Below are positions 21,167 through 29,652 of a DNA stretch of 64,000 bases, piece after piece; within the stretch, counting starts at the first letter, position 1, and every line of letters starts with the position of its first letter. Origin of the DNA: Staphylococcus debuckii (GTDB taxonomy: Bacteria; Bacillota; Bacilli; Staphylococcales; Staphylococcaceae). A program made the translations under genes and the position numbers. The DNA lies in NCBI RefSeq assembly GCF_003718735.1, contig NZ_CP033460.1, positions 1,488,001 through 1,552,000 on the forward strand, read 5' to 3'. The notes beneath the pieces were generated by a model. It made no database searches. It saw nothing but the letters and a program-made list of their open reading frames with translations, and was not told where the DNA came from.

Positions 21167-22239
21167 CAGCAATTTGGTCAGTAGATAAAAAGAAATTTAT
21201 AGAAAATGCTCAGCAAGTTAAGGCTCAACAAAATTTGATGGCAGTAGTTAAAAATAATGCATACAATTACGGATTGGATTTTTCTGTTGAAGCTTTTCAA
21301 GAAGCTGGAATTGATACCTTCAGTACGACTTCATTGAAAGAAGCGGTACGTATTAGAGAAATAGCGCCTGAAGCTACCATCTTTTTAATGAATGCAGTAT
21401 ATGACTTTGAAACTGTACGCAATAATGAAATTCATATGACACTACCCTCTCTCAATTACTATTATCAATACAAAGAGGATTTAGCAGGGATACATGTACA
21501 TTTAGAATTCGAAAATCTTCTGCATCGTTCTGGGCTGCGTAACCTTGAAGAAATTAAAGAAGTTCTGCAAGATTATTCAAACAATAGTAGCCACAAGAAA
21601 ATGATTATTTCAGGATTGTGGACGCACTTTGGCTATGCTGATGAATTTGATGTTCCTGAATATGAAATTGAAAAAGAAGCCTGGTTGAATATTGTAAATA
21701 CTTTATTAGAAGATGGATACGAATTTGAGATGATTCATGCTCAAAATAGTGCAGCCTTTTATCGTGAAGGCCAAGAATTACTGCCCCATCATACACATGG
21801 ACGTGTCGGTATTGCGCTCTATGGTTCTCGTCCTTACAGTAGTTTGTCTGAAAGTCAAATTCATCAATCTTTAACCGTAAAAGGTAATGTCATCCAAGTG
21901 AGAGACGTTAATAAAGGTGAATACTGCGGATATAGTTTTGCTTATGAAGTAGAAAGTGATCACTCGAAGCTTGCAGTAGTAGATATCGGATATGGAGATG
22001 GCGTATTACGTGCAAGAGCGCAACACGAAGCGATTATTAACGGAAAGCGTTATCCGATTAAAGCTTTAATGATGAGTCATATGTTTGTGGCTGTGGATGA
22101 TTCTGTTACTGCAGAAGATGAAGTCATACTATATAATGAAGATATGCGTATCGATGAATATACGTTTAAAGGGGTCGGCGCGAATTCAGAGCAACTAAGT
22201 GCGCTAAACCATGATTCTTTAATAAAGGAGATCAGATAA
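21163..22239 (+). CDS. alr2: Alanine racemase family protein (Alr2)
   Basis: 358 aa, fold-type III PLP enzyme. The predicted Schiff-base lysine is Lys30 in [10 protein letters not shown]; classical Alr enzymes read VVKANAYGHG, so the PLP loop is divergent. The catalytic tyrosine region near 245-255 reads YCGYSFAYE. It overlaps the deacetylase by 4 bases (ATGA) inside the lysine operon. It may racemise alanine or a related amino acid; substrate is uncertain, and other paralogues normally supply D-alanine in staphylococci. Confidence 0.85.
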   Translation: MTAIWSVDKKKFIENAQQVKAQQNLMAVVKNNAYNYGLDFSVEAFQEAGIDTFSTTSLKEAVRIREIAPEATIFLMNAVYDFETVRNNEIHMTLPSLNYYYQYKEDLAGIHVHLEFENLLHRSGLRNLEEIKEVLQDYSNNSSHKKMIISGLWTHFGYADEFDVPEYEIEKEAWLNIVNTLLEDGYEFEMIHAQNSAAFYREGQELLPHHTHGRVGIALYGSRPYSSLSESQIHQSLTVKGNVIQVRDVNKGEYCGYSFAYEVESDHSKLAVVDIGYGDGVLRARAQHEAIINGKRYPIKALMMSHMFVAVDDSVTAEDEVILYNEDMRIDEYTFKGVGANSEQLSALNHDSLIKEIR

Positions 22240-22240
22240 A

Positions 22241-23503
22241 ATGGTTGTAGAGTATAAAAATGGCGAATTGACTATGGGCGGTACAAGTTTAAAAATGATT
22301 GCGCAAAGTTTTGGTACGCCTACTATTGTTTATGATGAAGATCAAATCCGTAATCAAATGCGTCGCTATAAAGAAGCATTCGATAAAAGCGGTATTAATT
22401 ATAATATTTCTTACGCATCTAAAGCCTTTACTTGTATCCAAATGGTGAAATTGGTACAAGAAGAAGGATTAGACTTAGATGTTGTTTCCGAGGGAGAACT
22501 TTATACAGCTTTAGAAGCTGGCTATGACGCCTCTCATATTCATTTTCATGGCAATAATAAAACAAAACATGAAATTCAATATGCTTTAGAAAATAAAATC
22601 GGCTATTTTGTAATTGATTCATTAGAAGAAATCGAATTAATCGATAAATATGCTTCAGAAACTGTGGACGTAGTATTACGTGTTAATCCTGGCGTGGAAG
22701 CACATACACATGAATTTATCCAAACAGGTCAAGAAGACAGTAAATTTGGTCTTTCAATTAAACACGGTCTTGCAGACAAAGCAATTCACAAAATCAATTC
22801 AAGCAAACGTCTGCATTTGAAAGGTATCCATTTCCATATCGGCTCACAAATTGAAGGCACAGATGCCATGATTAAAACTGCTGAAATTGTGATTAAATGG
22901 TTAAAAGAATTGAACTTGGAAGTAGAATTATTAAATATCGGCGGAGGTTTTGGTATTCACTATGTTGAAGGTGATGTCAGCTTCCCTATTGAAACAGGAA
23001 TTAAAGAAATTACAGACGCGTTGAAAGATATTTCTAAAAATAATGACTACCCTCTTCCTACTATCGGTATTGAACCGGGACGTTCAATTGTGGGAGAAGC
23101 GGGTGTAACTCTTTATGAAGTGGGAACGATTAAAGAGATACCTGGCATTAATAAATACGTTTCTATTGATGGCGGTATGAGCGATCACATTCGCACAGCT
23201 TTATACGGCGCTCAATACGAAGCATTATTAGTCAATCGCGAAGAACCTGCCAATGAGACAGTAACTATCTCTGGTAAATTATGCGAATCTGGCGATATTA
23301 TTGCTCGTGATGTTAGGTTACCTGAATCTGTACATCGCGGTGATTATCTTGCTATTTTATCAACAGGTGCTTATCATTACTCAATGGCTTCAAACTATAA
23401 TCAAATGCAGAAACCATCTGTTTTCTTTATTCAAAATGGTAAAGCGCGCGAAGTCATTAAAAGACAATCATTACGTCAATTAATTATTAATGATACAAAA
23501 TAA
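22241..23503 (+). CDS. lysA: Diaminopimelate decarboxylase
   Basis: 420 aa PLP enzyme converting meso-DAP to L-lysine, the last step. PLP lysine is Lys61 in YASKAFTC, the glycine loop is NIGGGFG, and the C-terminal active-site motif CESGD carries the cross-dimer cysteine. One base separates it from alr2, with AAAGGAG upstream. Because staphylococcal peptidoglycan uses L-lysine, this step feeds both protein and wall synthesis. It ends the operon. Confidence 0.95.
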   Translation: MVVEYKNGELTMGGTSLKMIAQSFGTPTIVYDEDQIRNQMRRYKEAFDKSGINYNISYASKAFTCIQMVKLVQEEGLDLDVVSEGELYTALEAGYDASHIHFHGNNKTKHEIQYALENKIGYFVIDSLEEIELIDKYASETVDVVLRVNPGVEAHTHEFIQTGQEDSKFGLSIKHGLADKAIHKINSSKRLHLKGIHFHIGSQIEGTDAMIKTAEIVIKWLKELNLEVELLNIGGGFGIHYVEGDVSFPIETGIKEITDALKDISKNNDYPLPTIGIEPGRSIVGEAGVTLYEVGTIKEIPGINKYVSIDGGMSDHIRTALYGAQYEALLVNREEPANETVTISGKLCESGDIIARDVRLPESVHRGDYLAILSTGAYHYSMASNYNQMQKPSVFFIQNGKAREVIKRQSLRQLIINDTK

Positions 23504-23515
23504 ACATACAAAGAT

Positions 23516-23564
23516 TAGCTATGAAGAAATCTGTAACGATGGATTTCTTTGTAGCTATTTTTTT
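23516..23564 (+). terminator. Terminator of the lysine operon
   Basis: TAGCTA...AAGAAATC pairs with GATTTCTTTGTAGCTA, followed by a run of seven T (23558-23564). It lies 12 bases after the lysA stop. Confidence 0.85.
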
Positions 23565-23571
23565 ATAGTTA

Positions 23572-23702
23572 GTTCGGAAACCCAGGACTTGAACATTATT
23601 TTATGGTCAGTCCCTTTTCTGCGTGGAGTTAAATTGAGTGTGCCGGATCAAAGTGTCGAGGCACGCTATCCTCGCCCACACCCTTTACACGCCCTCCCGT
23701 AA
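23572..23702. other. GC-rich structured intergenic element, candidate small RNA
   Basis: Between the lysA terminator and the cspA terminator lies about 130 bp that is clearly richer in GC than the surroundings; roughly the last 60 bases are near 60 percent GC. GTGTGCC can pair with GGCACGC, while the overlapping CGAGG can instead pair with CCTCG, giving two exclusive folds. AGGACT/AGTCCCT forms another stem. C-rich single-stranded motifs (CGCCCACACCC, CGCCCTCCCG) resemble those of staphylococcal regulatory RNAs. No promoter was clear on either strand. It may be an RNA or a protein-binding site. Confidence 0.4.
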
Positions 23703-23715
23703 ATTAAATATGAAA

Positions 23716-23744
23716 AAAACACTTTACTTAACGTAAAGTGTTTT
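23716..23744 (-). terminator. Terminator of cspA
   Basis: AAAACACTTTAC (23716-23727) pairs perfectly with GTAAAGTGTTTT (23733-23744) around a TTAAC loop. A T-tract follows on the minus strand. It could also end a plus-strand RNA from the GC-rich element. Confidence 0.8.
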
Positions 23745-23774
23745 AAATGAAAATCAATAAAAGTAATCTATTAA

Positions 23775-23975
23775 TTATAGTTTAACAACGTTTGCAGCTT
23801 GAGGACCGCGGTCGCCTTCAACTACTTCAAATTCTACTGCTTGACCTTCTTCTAATGATTTGTAACCTTCTTGGTTAATTGCTGAGAAGTGTACGAATAC
23901 GTCGTTTTCTCCTTCAACTTCGATAAAACCGAATCCTTTTTCAGCGTTGAACCATTTAACTGTACCTTGTTTCAT
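23775..23975 (-). CDS. cspA: Cold-shock protein CspA
   Basis: 66 aa single cold-shock domain. RNP1 KGFGFIEV and RNP2 VFVHFSAI, the nucleic-acid-binding aromatic motifs, are intact. The protein is an RNA chaperone. The ATG at 23975 is the start ([16 protein letters not shown]). Its GGAGG is 11 bases upstream, and GTTTC before the start can pair with GAAAC just inside the gene. The long leader suggests post-transcriptional control, as known for csp mRNAs. Confidence 0.96.
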   Translation of the reverse strand: MKQGTVKWFNAEKGFGFIEVEGENDVFVHFSAINQEGYKSLEEGQAVEFEVVEGDRGPQAANVVKL

Positions 23976-24327
23976 AATTTGTGAAACCTCCAAGACTAAA
24001 ATTCAATATGCGTTATTCGCATATTACAAAAAATACTTAAAAATCTATGATTCTGGTTATCGCTAGGATCATTCAGAAATATCTTTGTTAAAAATCACTT
24101 CTCAACTGTATTATGTATAAAGCTACAGGTGGATTAATAACTGCCATTGACTCAACAAATTATAAATCGTACGATACCACCCTTGCTGAAAATGCAAAAG
24201 CAATGCTATCAGTATGTTTCTATATATGTTTGAGCTAAATATTCTTTGCAATATGGAATAAGACTATTGCTTAAAACCAATTATAGTCTATTCGCCTTAC
24301 CAATGCAATACAAATAGTAAAAAATAA
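23976..24327 (-). promoter_or_regulatory. Long untranslated leader/promoter region of cspA
   Basis: A 352-bp gene-free stretch upstream of cspA. A perfect 8-bp hairpin with a 5-base loop (AATATGCG/CGCATATT, 24005-24025) sits about 30 bases before the cspA start, and U-rich runs precede it. These fit a structured cold-shock leader. No other gene is evident. Confidence 0.5.
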
Positions 24328-24636
24328 TTAGTCAATAATTGGAAGGTCGTAATAAACTTCTTCATTATATAAAACGATAAAGCTATAAAATATTTGCATA
24401 TCTTCATCACAATCTACACAAAATTTCATATCGCAATTATTATAAAAAGCGTAAATATTATACTTTCCTTTTACGAAATTATCATACTTTAATTTGGACC
24501 AGCAAATTAATTGTTTATATTTTTCAATCATCTCATCATATGAAGTGAATTGATATTGTTCAGTAATTAATTCTTTCCAATCATCAAACAACCACCAACC
24601 CTCATAATCAGCTCTGATTTTATTAACAGTCCACAT
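24328..24636 (-). CDS. DUF1033 family protein
   Basis: 102 aa soluble acidic protein. The N-terminus MWTVNKIRADYEGWWLFDDW, with clustered Trp, and the following YDEMIEKYKQL segment match the DUF1033 family of Firmicutes, for which no function is known. It lies as a single gene between cspA and acyP, with AAGGGG about 9 bases before the ATG. Its local AT content is higher than its neighbours. Confidence 0.8.
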   Translation of the reverse strand: MWTVNKIRADYEGWWLFDDWKELITEQYQFTSYDEMIEKYKQLICWSKLKYDNFVKGKYNIYAFYNNCDMKFCVDCDEDMQIFYSFIVLYNEEVYYDLPIID

Positions 24637-24794
24637 GACAATTACCCCTTCCAGTCAAAAAACTTTTCTATTTAATTTTAACTTTCAAGAGAATATTTTC
24701 AAGCAATGTGAACTGAAGACAGAAACAATCAAAGTGTAGCAAATATTAGGATTTTGCCTTGAAAATTCGTATAATATAACAAAGAGGTGATCTT

Positions 24795-25064
24795 ATGCAA
24801 CGCAGAAAAATTGAAGTGTTCGGACAAGTTCAAGGTGTAGGATTCAGATATTTTACGGAACGTCTGGCACAAAAATATAATATTACAGGTACAGTACAAA
24901 ACGTCGAACAACATGTAGAAATTTATGCACAAGGTGAAGAGAATGAGTTAAAACAATTTACACAAGCTGTCATAGATGGTGCTTCCCCTGCTTCAAATGT
25001 AACTGATTATAATATAGAACAACAAGATACAGATCCATCTTTAACGAGATTCAGAACTATTTAA
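24795..25064 (+). CDS. acyP: Acylphosphatase
   Basis: 89 aa enzyme hydrolysing acyl phosphates. The phosphate loop VQGVGFRYF carries the catalytic Arg18, and Asn36 in GTVQN is the second catalytic residue. Length and motifs are complete. TATAAT at about 24773 and AGAGGTG upstream supply promoter and ribosome site. xpaC follows after 15 bases, so all three plus-strand genes to telA are likely cotranscribed. Confidence 0.95.
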   Translation: MQRRKIEVFGQVQGVGFRYFTERLAQKYNITGTVQNVEQHVEIYAQGEENELKQFTQAVIDGASPASNVTDYNIEQQDTDPSLTRFRTI

Positions 25065-25079
25065 AAAGGAAGATGTAAA

Positions 25080-25697
25080 TTGAGATATTATATTTCTCGA
25101 ATTTATGGAACGCTCATTGGAGTTCCGGCTGCAATCGTCGCTTGGGTCACAAGTTTATATGCATTCGATATTGCGTTTATATATGATTTCGGTATTGGTA
25201 TAGCAACATTCTTCGTGCTATATGTACCGACTCAATTATTAACATCTAAACAATATTTAAAAGAAATCGGTTTGACGCGCAGAGACTTTCGATTTGTGCG
25301 TCATCAATTAAGCAATGCACAAGTAAAGATTCGTAAATTATTGAGAGCCTTTGTGAATGTTCGTTCAATCAAAGACTTTAAACAAGTGAATGAAATACAT
25401 CGCTTAGCGCGTACTATATACTTTACAGTGAAGCAGCAACCTCAAAAGTTCTTTATTGTAGATAGCTTTTTTTATTCTCATTTAGATAATGCATTGAATT
25501 TAATTGAAAGTTATACGAGATTGTCTAGAATGCCTGGGAAAACAAAAGAAGAAAAACAAAAATTAGAACAAACACGCATTACGCTAGATGAAGTAAAGCG
25601 TACGTTAGTTGCAGATTTAAAAAGATTGAATGAAGACGACTATAACCGTCTAGATGTAGAAATGGAAATGAATAGAATAGAACAGAAACGTAAATAA
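25080..25697 (+). CDS. xpaC: XpaC-like membrane protein
   Basis: 205 aa. Two hydrophobic N-terminal segments (about 8-30 and 33-52) are followed by a charged helical cytoplasmic domain. It matches the XpaC family, named for hydrolysis of a chromogenic phosphate but without an established reaction. It starts at TTG 25080, supported by AAAGGAAGATG 6 bases upstream. The xpaC-telA pairing is conserved in Firmicutes and suggests a joint envelope-stress role. Confidence 0.82.
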   Translation: MRYYISRIYGTLIGVPAAIVAWVTSLYAFDIAFIYDFGIGIATFFVLYVPTQLLTSKQYLKEIGLTRRDFRFVRHQLSNAQVKIRKLLRAFVNVRSIKDFKQVNEIHRLARTIYFTVKQQPQKFFIVDSFFYSHLDNALNLIESYTRLSRMPGKTKEEKQKLEQTRITLDEVKRTLVADLKRLNEDDYNRLDVEMEMNRIEQKRK

Positions 25698-25717
25698 TGG
25701 TGAAGGGAGAATCAAGG

Positions 25718-26845
25718 ATGCCGAATGAAAATGAAATGCCTACTCAACCTCAGTTAGAAAGTGACATCAGTACAGATAAGACATTGATGGAAGCGGACAA
25801 AGAATTTACGCCAGAGCAGCGTAAACAGATTCACGACTTAGCAAATCAAATTGAACCTATGAATTACGATTCTTTAATGAAATTTGGAGCTAATGCGCAA
25901 TCGAGTATGTCTCAATTTTCTCATAAGATGTTGAGTGAAGTTAAATCTAAAGATACCGGCCCTATCGGCGATACTTTAAATCAATTAATGCTTAAATTAA
26001 AAGAAGTACAGCCGGATGATTTTAAAGAAGGTAAAGATTCATTTATCAAACGTATTTTTAAACGTGCTAAGGCTTCAGCTAATGAGCTTTTTTCAAGAAT
26101 GCAATCTGTGGGTTCACAGGTAGACCGTATTTCAGTTGAATTGACGAACCATAAAAATTCACTGAATCGAGATATTCAACTCTTGAACACGCTATATGAT
26201 CAAAATAAAGATTACTTTGACCAATTAAATTTATATATTGCTGCTGCGCAAGAAAAGAAACAAACTATCTTAGAAAAAGAATTACCAGAAAAACGTCAGA
26301 AAGCTTATGAATCAGGGAATCAAATGGATATTCAAGAAGTAGCTGATTTAGAGCAATTTGCTGACAGACTAGATAAAAGGATTTATGACTTGCAATTATC
26401 TCGTCAAATTTCCTTACAAACTGCTCCGCAAATACGTATGATTCAAAACGTTAATCAAACTTTAGCTGAAAAAATTCAAAGTTCCATTCTTACGAGTATT
26501 CCTTTATGGAAAAATCAAATGGCTATAGCACTGACTTTGATGAGACAAAGACAAGCAATGTCAGCGCAACGTGCTGTAACTGATACTACTAATGACTTGT
26601 TGACTGCTAACTCAGAGTTATTAAAACAAAATGCTGTAGATACGGCAGTAGAAAATGAGCGCGGTATTGTAGATATTGAAACGTTGAAATCTACACATGA
26701 AAATATTATTGAGACCGTTGAACAAACTTTACAAATTCAGGCTGAGGGTCGTGAAAAACGACAACAAGCAGAACAAGAATTACAACATTTAGAATCAGAT
26801 ATGAAAGAACGCTTGCTAACTATGAAAGATAATAAAATTCAATAA
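25718..26845 (+). CDS. telA: TelA-like toxic anion/envelope stress protein
   Basis: 375 aa, mostly helical and soluble with long coiled coils, of the TelA (toxic anion resistance) family, linked in other species to tellurite and cell-envelope antimicrobial tolerance. I start it at the ATG at 25718 (AAGGGAG upstream) rather than the ATG at 25697, which overlaps the xpaC stop and lacks a ribosome site. It is followed by a strong terminator. Confidence 0.88.
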   Translation: MPNENEMPTQPQLESDISTDKTLMEADKEFTPEQRKQIHDLANQIEPMNYDSLMKFGANAQSSMSQFSHKMLSEVKSKDTGPIGDTLNQLMLKLKEVQPDDFKEGKDSFIKRIFKRAKASANELFSRMQSVGSQVDRISVELTNHKNSLNRDIQLLNTLYDQNKDYFDQLNLYIAAAQEKKQTILEKELPEKRQKAYESGNQMDIQEVADLEQFADRLDKRIYDLQLSRQISLQTAPQIRMIQNVNQTLAEKIQSSILTSIPLWKNQMAIALTLMRQRQAMSAQRAVTDTTNDLLTANSELLKQNAVDTAVENERGIVDIETLKSTHENIIETVEQTLQIQAEGREKRQQAEQELQHLESDMKERLLTMKDNKIQ

Positions 26846-26850
26846 CTTAA

Positions 26851-26893
26851 AATACGATTATCCGATATCATGCTAAGGATAATCGTATTTTTT
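26851..26893 (+). terminator. Terminator of acyP-xpaC-telA
   Basis: A perfect 13-bp stem (26851-26863 with 26877-26889) is followed by a T-run, 5 bases after the telA stop. Confidence 0.9.
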
Positions 26894-27008
26894 GACTATT
26901 TAATATAGTGGCAGAATATATTCATTAGCTAATGATTTAAGGTGTACAGTTTGCATCTTTCTGCTGTGGGTATGTATAACAGGAAGCGATACAAAGGAGA
27001 ACGATATC

Positions 27009-27929
27009 ATGACCCAACATTTTCATAAAGGAATTCTATTTTACCACGAGGCAGCTGGTCAAGGTAATTTATATAAATCATTAGGACAAGTGACAGAACA
27101 TCTCACTCAAATGTGTGATGAACTTACACTCAAATTAAGTAAAGAAGAAGGAGACATTAAAAAGTTTTGTGATGAATTGGCGCATAGTCAAGATGGCGTT
27201 GAGTACGATGTTTTCTTTTTATTAGGTGGAGATGGAACTGTCAATGAACTTATAAACGGCGTCGCAGGCAACAATTTAGAAGTGCCTATCGGAATTATTC
27301 CAGGAGGTACATTTAATGATTTCACTAAATCGTTGAATCTTTCTCCAAGACCCTCAGCAGCTGCTCAAGAATTATTAGACGCTAAAATCAAAGCCTTTGA
27401 TGTGTTAAAAGTAAACGACACTTATGCTTTAAACTTTGCAGGTATCGGTATGATGGTTCAAAACTCCGAGAATGTAGATTCCAATAAAAAGAAATTTTTA
27501 GGTAAGTTCAGTTACATCTTTACAACGTTAAAAGTAATTGCGAATCCAGACATTTATCATTATTCTATTGAAGCGGATGGTAAAGAATATACCGGAGAGA
27601 CTTCGATGATTTTAATTGCTAACGGCAATTTCGTAGGAGGCAGCAGAATTCCATTAGAGGATCTCTCCCCTTGCGATGGTGAGATGAATATTTTTGTCTT
27701 TAAAAATCATAATATGAGCTTGATTAAAGATTTCTTCCAAGTTAAAGACAGCTTGAGTTGGAATGATATTACTGAAAACATTCGATTAATTACGACAAAT
27801 AGAATGAAATTAGAAACACGTCCTACTACTAAATTAGATATTGACGGTGAAATAACGTTCGATACGCCGGCAGACATACAACTTTTAAAAAATAAAGTGA
27901 AGTTATTATATGTAGATATGGATGTATAG
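27009..27929 (+). CDS. Diacylglycerol/lipid kinase family protein (YegS/DagK-like)
   Basis: 306 aa soluble lipid kinase. The ATP loop GGDGTVNELINGV and the PGGTFNDF motif are typical of the DgkB/YegS family. The C-terminal beta-sandwich domain contains TKLDIDGE. It probably phosphorylates a membrane lipid, but the substrate is not visible; the housekeeping DgkB is usually encoded elsewhere. AAAGGAG precedes the ATG. It is a single gene convergent with brnQ. Confidence 0.88.
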   Translation: MTQHFHKGILFYHEAAGQGNLYKSLGQVTEHLTQMCDELTLKLSKEEGDIKKFCDELAHSQDGVEYDVFFLLGGDGTVNELINGVAGNNLEVPIGIIPGGTFNDFTKSLNLSPRPSAAAQELLDAKIKAFDVLKVNDTYALNFAGIGMMVQNSENVDSNKKKFLGKFSYIFTTLKVIANPDIYHYSIEADGKEYTGETSMILIANGNFVGGSRIPLEDLSPCDGEMNIFVFKNHNMSLIKDFFQVKDSLSWNDITENIRLITTNRMKLETRPTTKLDIDGEITFDTPADIQLLKNKVKLLYVDMDV

Positions 27930-27940
27930 AAATAAATTAA

Positions 27941-27990
27941 AAAGCTGTGAAGGAATCTTTAACAATTAGATTCTTTCACAGCTTTTTTTA
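27941..27990. terminator. Bidirectional terminator between lipid kinase and brnQ
   Basis: AAAGCTGTGAA-GAATCT (27941-27958) pairs with AGATTC-TTCACAGCTTT (27968-27985), with one G-T position, A-rich before and T-rich after. It lies between convergent genes. Confidence 0.88.
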
Positions 27991-28038
27991 TAGCTAGTAG
28001 AGTTGAAAAAAAATAATACTCCACTCTCTAAACTTTAG

Positions 28039-29382
28039 TTAATCTTTTTCATAAACAATAGGTTTTTGGTTTTTGAAACCTATGCTGATTAAGTAACCGA
28101 TAATAACTGCTACCACAGCGATTGGGAACCATTCTAAACTACTTTCTACTAATGGTAAGTGTTTCCAAGCATCAAAGTGAATCCATTGGTTAGCTACGGC
28201 TACACTGATGATAGAAACAATAGTTACGACGCAGATTGTAAATTGTTGTACAATCGGTTTCATTGGTACGAAACGCGCCATTAAAATCAATAGTACTGTT
28301 GTAATACCGATTGGATATAAGATACTCAATACAGGCACTGATAATGTTATGACTTGGTTTAATCCCATATTTGCTAGTATTAAACTAATCAATGTGAATG
28401 CAACTACGTACACTTTATATGGAATTTTAGGAATAATACTATGGAAATATTGACTTACAGCTACTACAAGTCCGCAAGCTGTTGTTAAACATGCAAGTGC
28501 TACAATAATTCCTAATAAATATTTACCAAATTCACCATATCCTGTGCTGGCAATTGTTGTTAACAGATAAGTACCGACGTTTTGGTCCGCATCTGTTAAT
28601 TCTTTTAATTTTGCTGCTGAGACGACCATGTGATTACCGATATATCCAAGAGAAATATAGATAAACATCAAGCCTGCTGCCGCGATAACACCTGCCATCG
28701 CTGTTTGTTTAAATATTTTATCGGCATTTGTAATTCCAGTCGCTTTCACTGCATTTACTACAATCATAGAGAATGCAATTGCTGCTATAGCATCCATTGT
28801 AAGATAGCCGCTTGTGAATCCTTGGCTGAAACCAGCAAGATTAGAAGTATAAGCTTCTGCACTTGAACTTGATGGGTTGCCGCCGAAGTCAACAAATCCT
28901 TTAATAATCATTGCTACAATAGTAATTAATAATAAAGGTGTTAATAAAGATCCGATTCGGTCGACCATTTTACCAGGACTTAAGCATAAGTATAATACGA
29001 TTGCAAAATAAATCACTGAGAAAATAAATAGACCAAGTGGACCATGACTGTGTGTAATCGGCGTAACTGTCATTTCATATGAAGTTGATGCAGTACGCGG
29101 AATCGCAAATAACGGTCCGATTGTTAAGTAGATTGCGATTAAGAAAATAACTGAAAATACTGGTGATACTTTATTGAAAGACCCGATATAACCTTCTTTG
29201 TCCAAAGCCCCTACTACTACGCCTAATAAAGGTAAGCCAATACCTGTTAAGACAAAAGCAAGAATGGCTGGCCAGAAATAATGCCCGCTATCAAGCCCTA
29301 AATTTGGCGGAAAAATAAGGTTTCCGGCACCAAAGAAGATAGCGAATAAGGTAAACCCGATGATCCATGTGTTTTTATTCAT
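28039..29382 (-). CDS. brnQ: Branched-chain amino acid:cation symporter BrnQ
   Basis: 447 aa with about 12 hydrophobic helices. The N-terminal [14 protein letters not shown] motif is diagnostic of the LIVCS (BrnQ) family, which imports leucine, isoleucine and valine with sodium. Staphylococci carry several BrnQ paralogues, so substrate preference cannot be assigned. A near-perfect CodY box lies about 80 bp upstream, consistent with repression when branched-chain amino acids are plentiful. Confidence 0.93.
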   Translation of the reverse strand: MNKNTWIIGFTLFAIFFGAGNLIFPPNLGLDSGHYFWPAILAFVLTGIGLPLLGVVVGALDKEGYIGSFNKVSPVFSVIFLIAIYLTIGPLFAIPRTASTSYEMTVTPITHSHGPLGLFIFSVIYFAIVLYLCLSPGKMVDRIGSLLTPLLLITIVAMIIKGFVDFGGNPSSSSAEAYTSNLAGFSQGFTSGYLTMDAIAAIAFSMIVVNAVKATGITNADKIFKQTAMAGVIAAAGLMFIYISLGYIGNHMVVSAAKLKELTDADQNVGTYLLTTIASTGYGEFGKYLLGIIVALACLTTACGLVVAVSQYFHSIIPKIPYKVYVVAFTLISLILANMGLNQVITLSVPVLSILYPIGITTVLLILMARFVPMKPIVQQFTICVVTIVSIISVAVANQWIHFDAWKHLPLVESSLEWFPIAVVAVIIGYLISIGFKNQKPIVYEKD

Positions 29383-29460
29383 TTTTGATGTGCTCCTTCT
29401 ATTACAATAAATCTTAAATATTGTTTAATTTTAGCATACAGGTAATCAGAAAGCTATATA

Positions 29461-29475
29461 AAATTTCTGAAAATT
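29461..29475. promoter_or_regulatory. CodY box upstream of brnQ
   Basis: AAATTTCTGAAAATT matches the CodY consensus AATTTTCWGAAAATT at 14 of 15 positions. It lies 79-93 bases before the brnQ start on the minus strand. Confidence 0.7.
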
Positions 29476-29569
29476 TAAAAAGTAATAGTTGATACATTTC
29501 AACCCTGTAAAATGAGTGAAAGAATGACCATTACTATATGCTAATTTAACTATTAAGAAATTTAAAACA

Positions 29570-29616
29570 CAGATAATGAAATGATTACAGACTTATTCTG
29601 AAATCATACATATCTG
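29570..29616. other. Nested dyad between the VWA gene and brnQ
   Basis: CAGATA (29570-29575)/TATCTG (29611-29616) and ATGATT/AATCAT form a two-step imperfect hairpin with no U-tract. It lies just downstream of the VWA gene on the minus strand, and may end or process that transcript. Confidence 0.35.
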
Positions 29617-29652
29617 CGTTTAGAATTATATTACGATATATTATTATATCAT

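Noticed and set aside
23490..23702. 70-codon plus-strand frame after lysA
   Set aside because: It begins inside the lysA end, has no ribosome site and runs through the lysA terminator into the GC-rich element; coding is unlikely.
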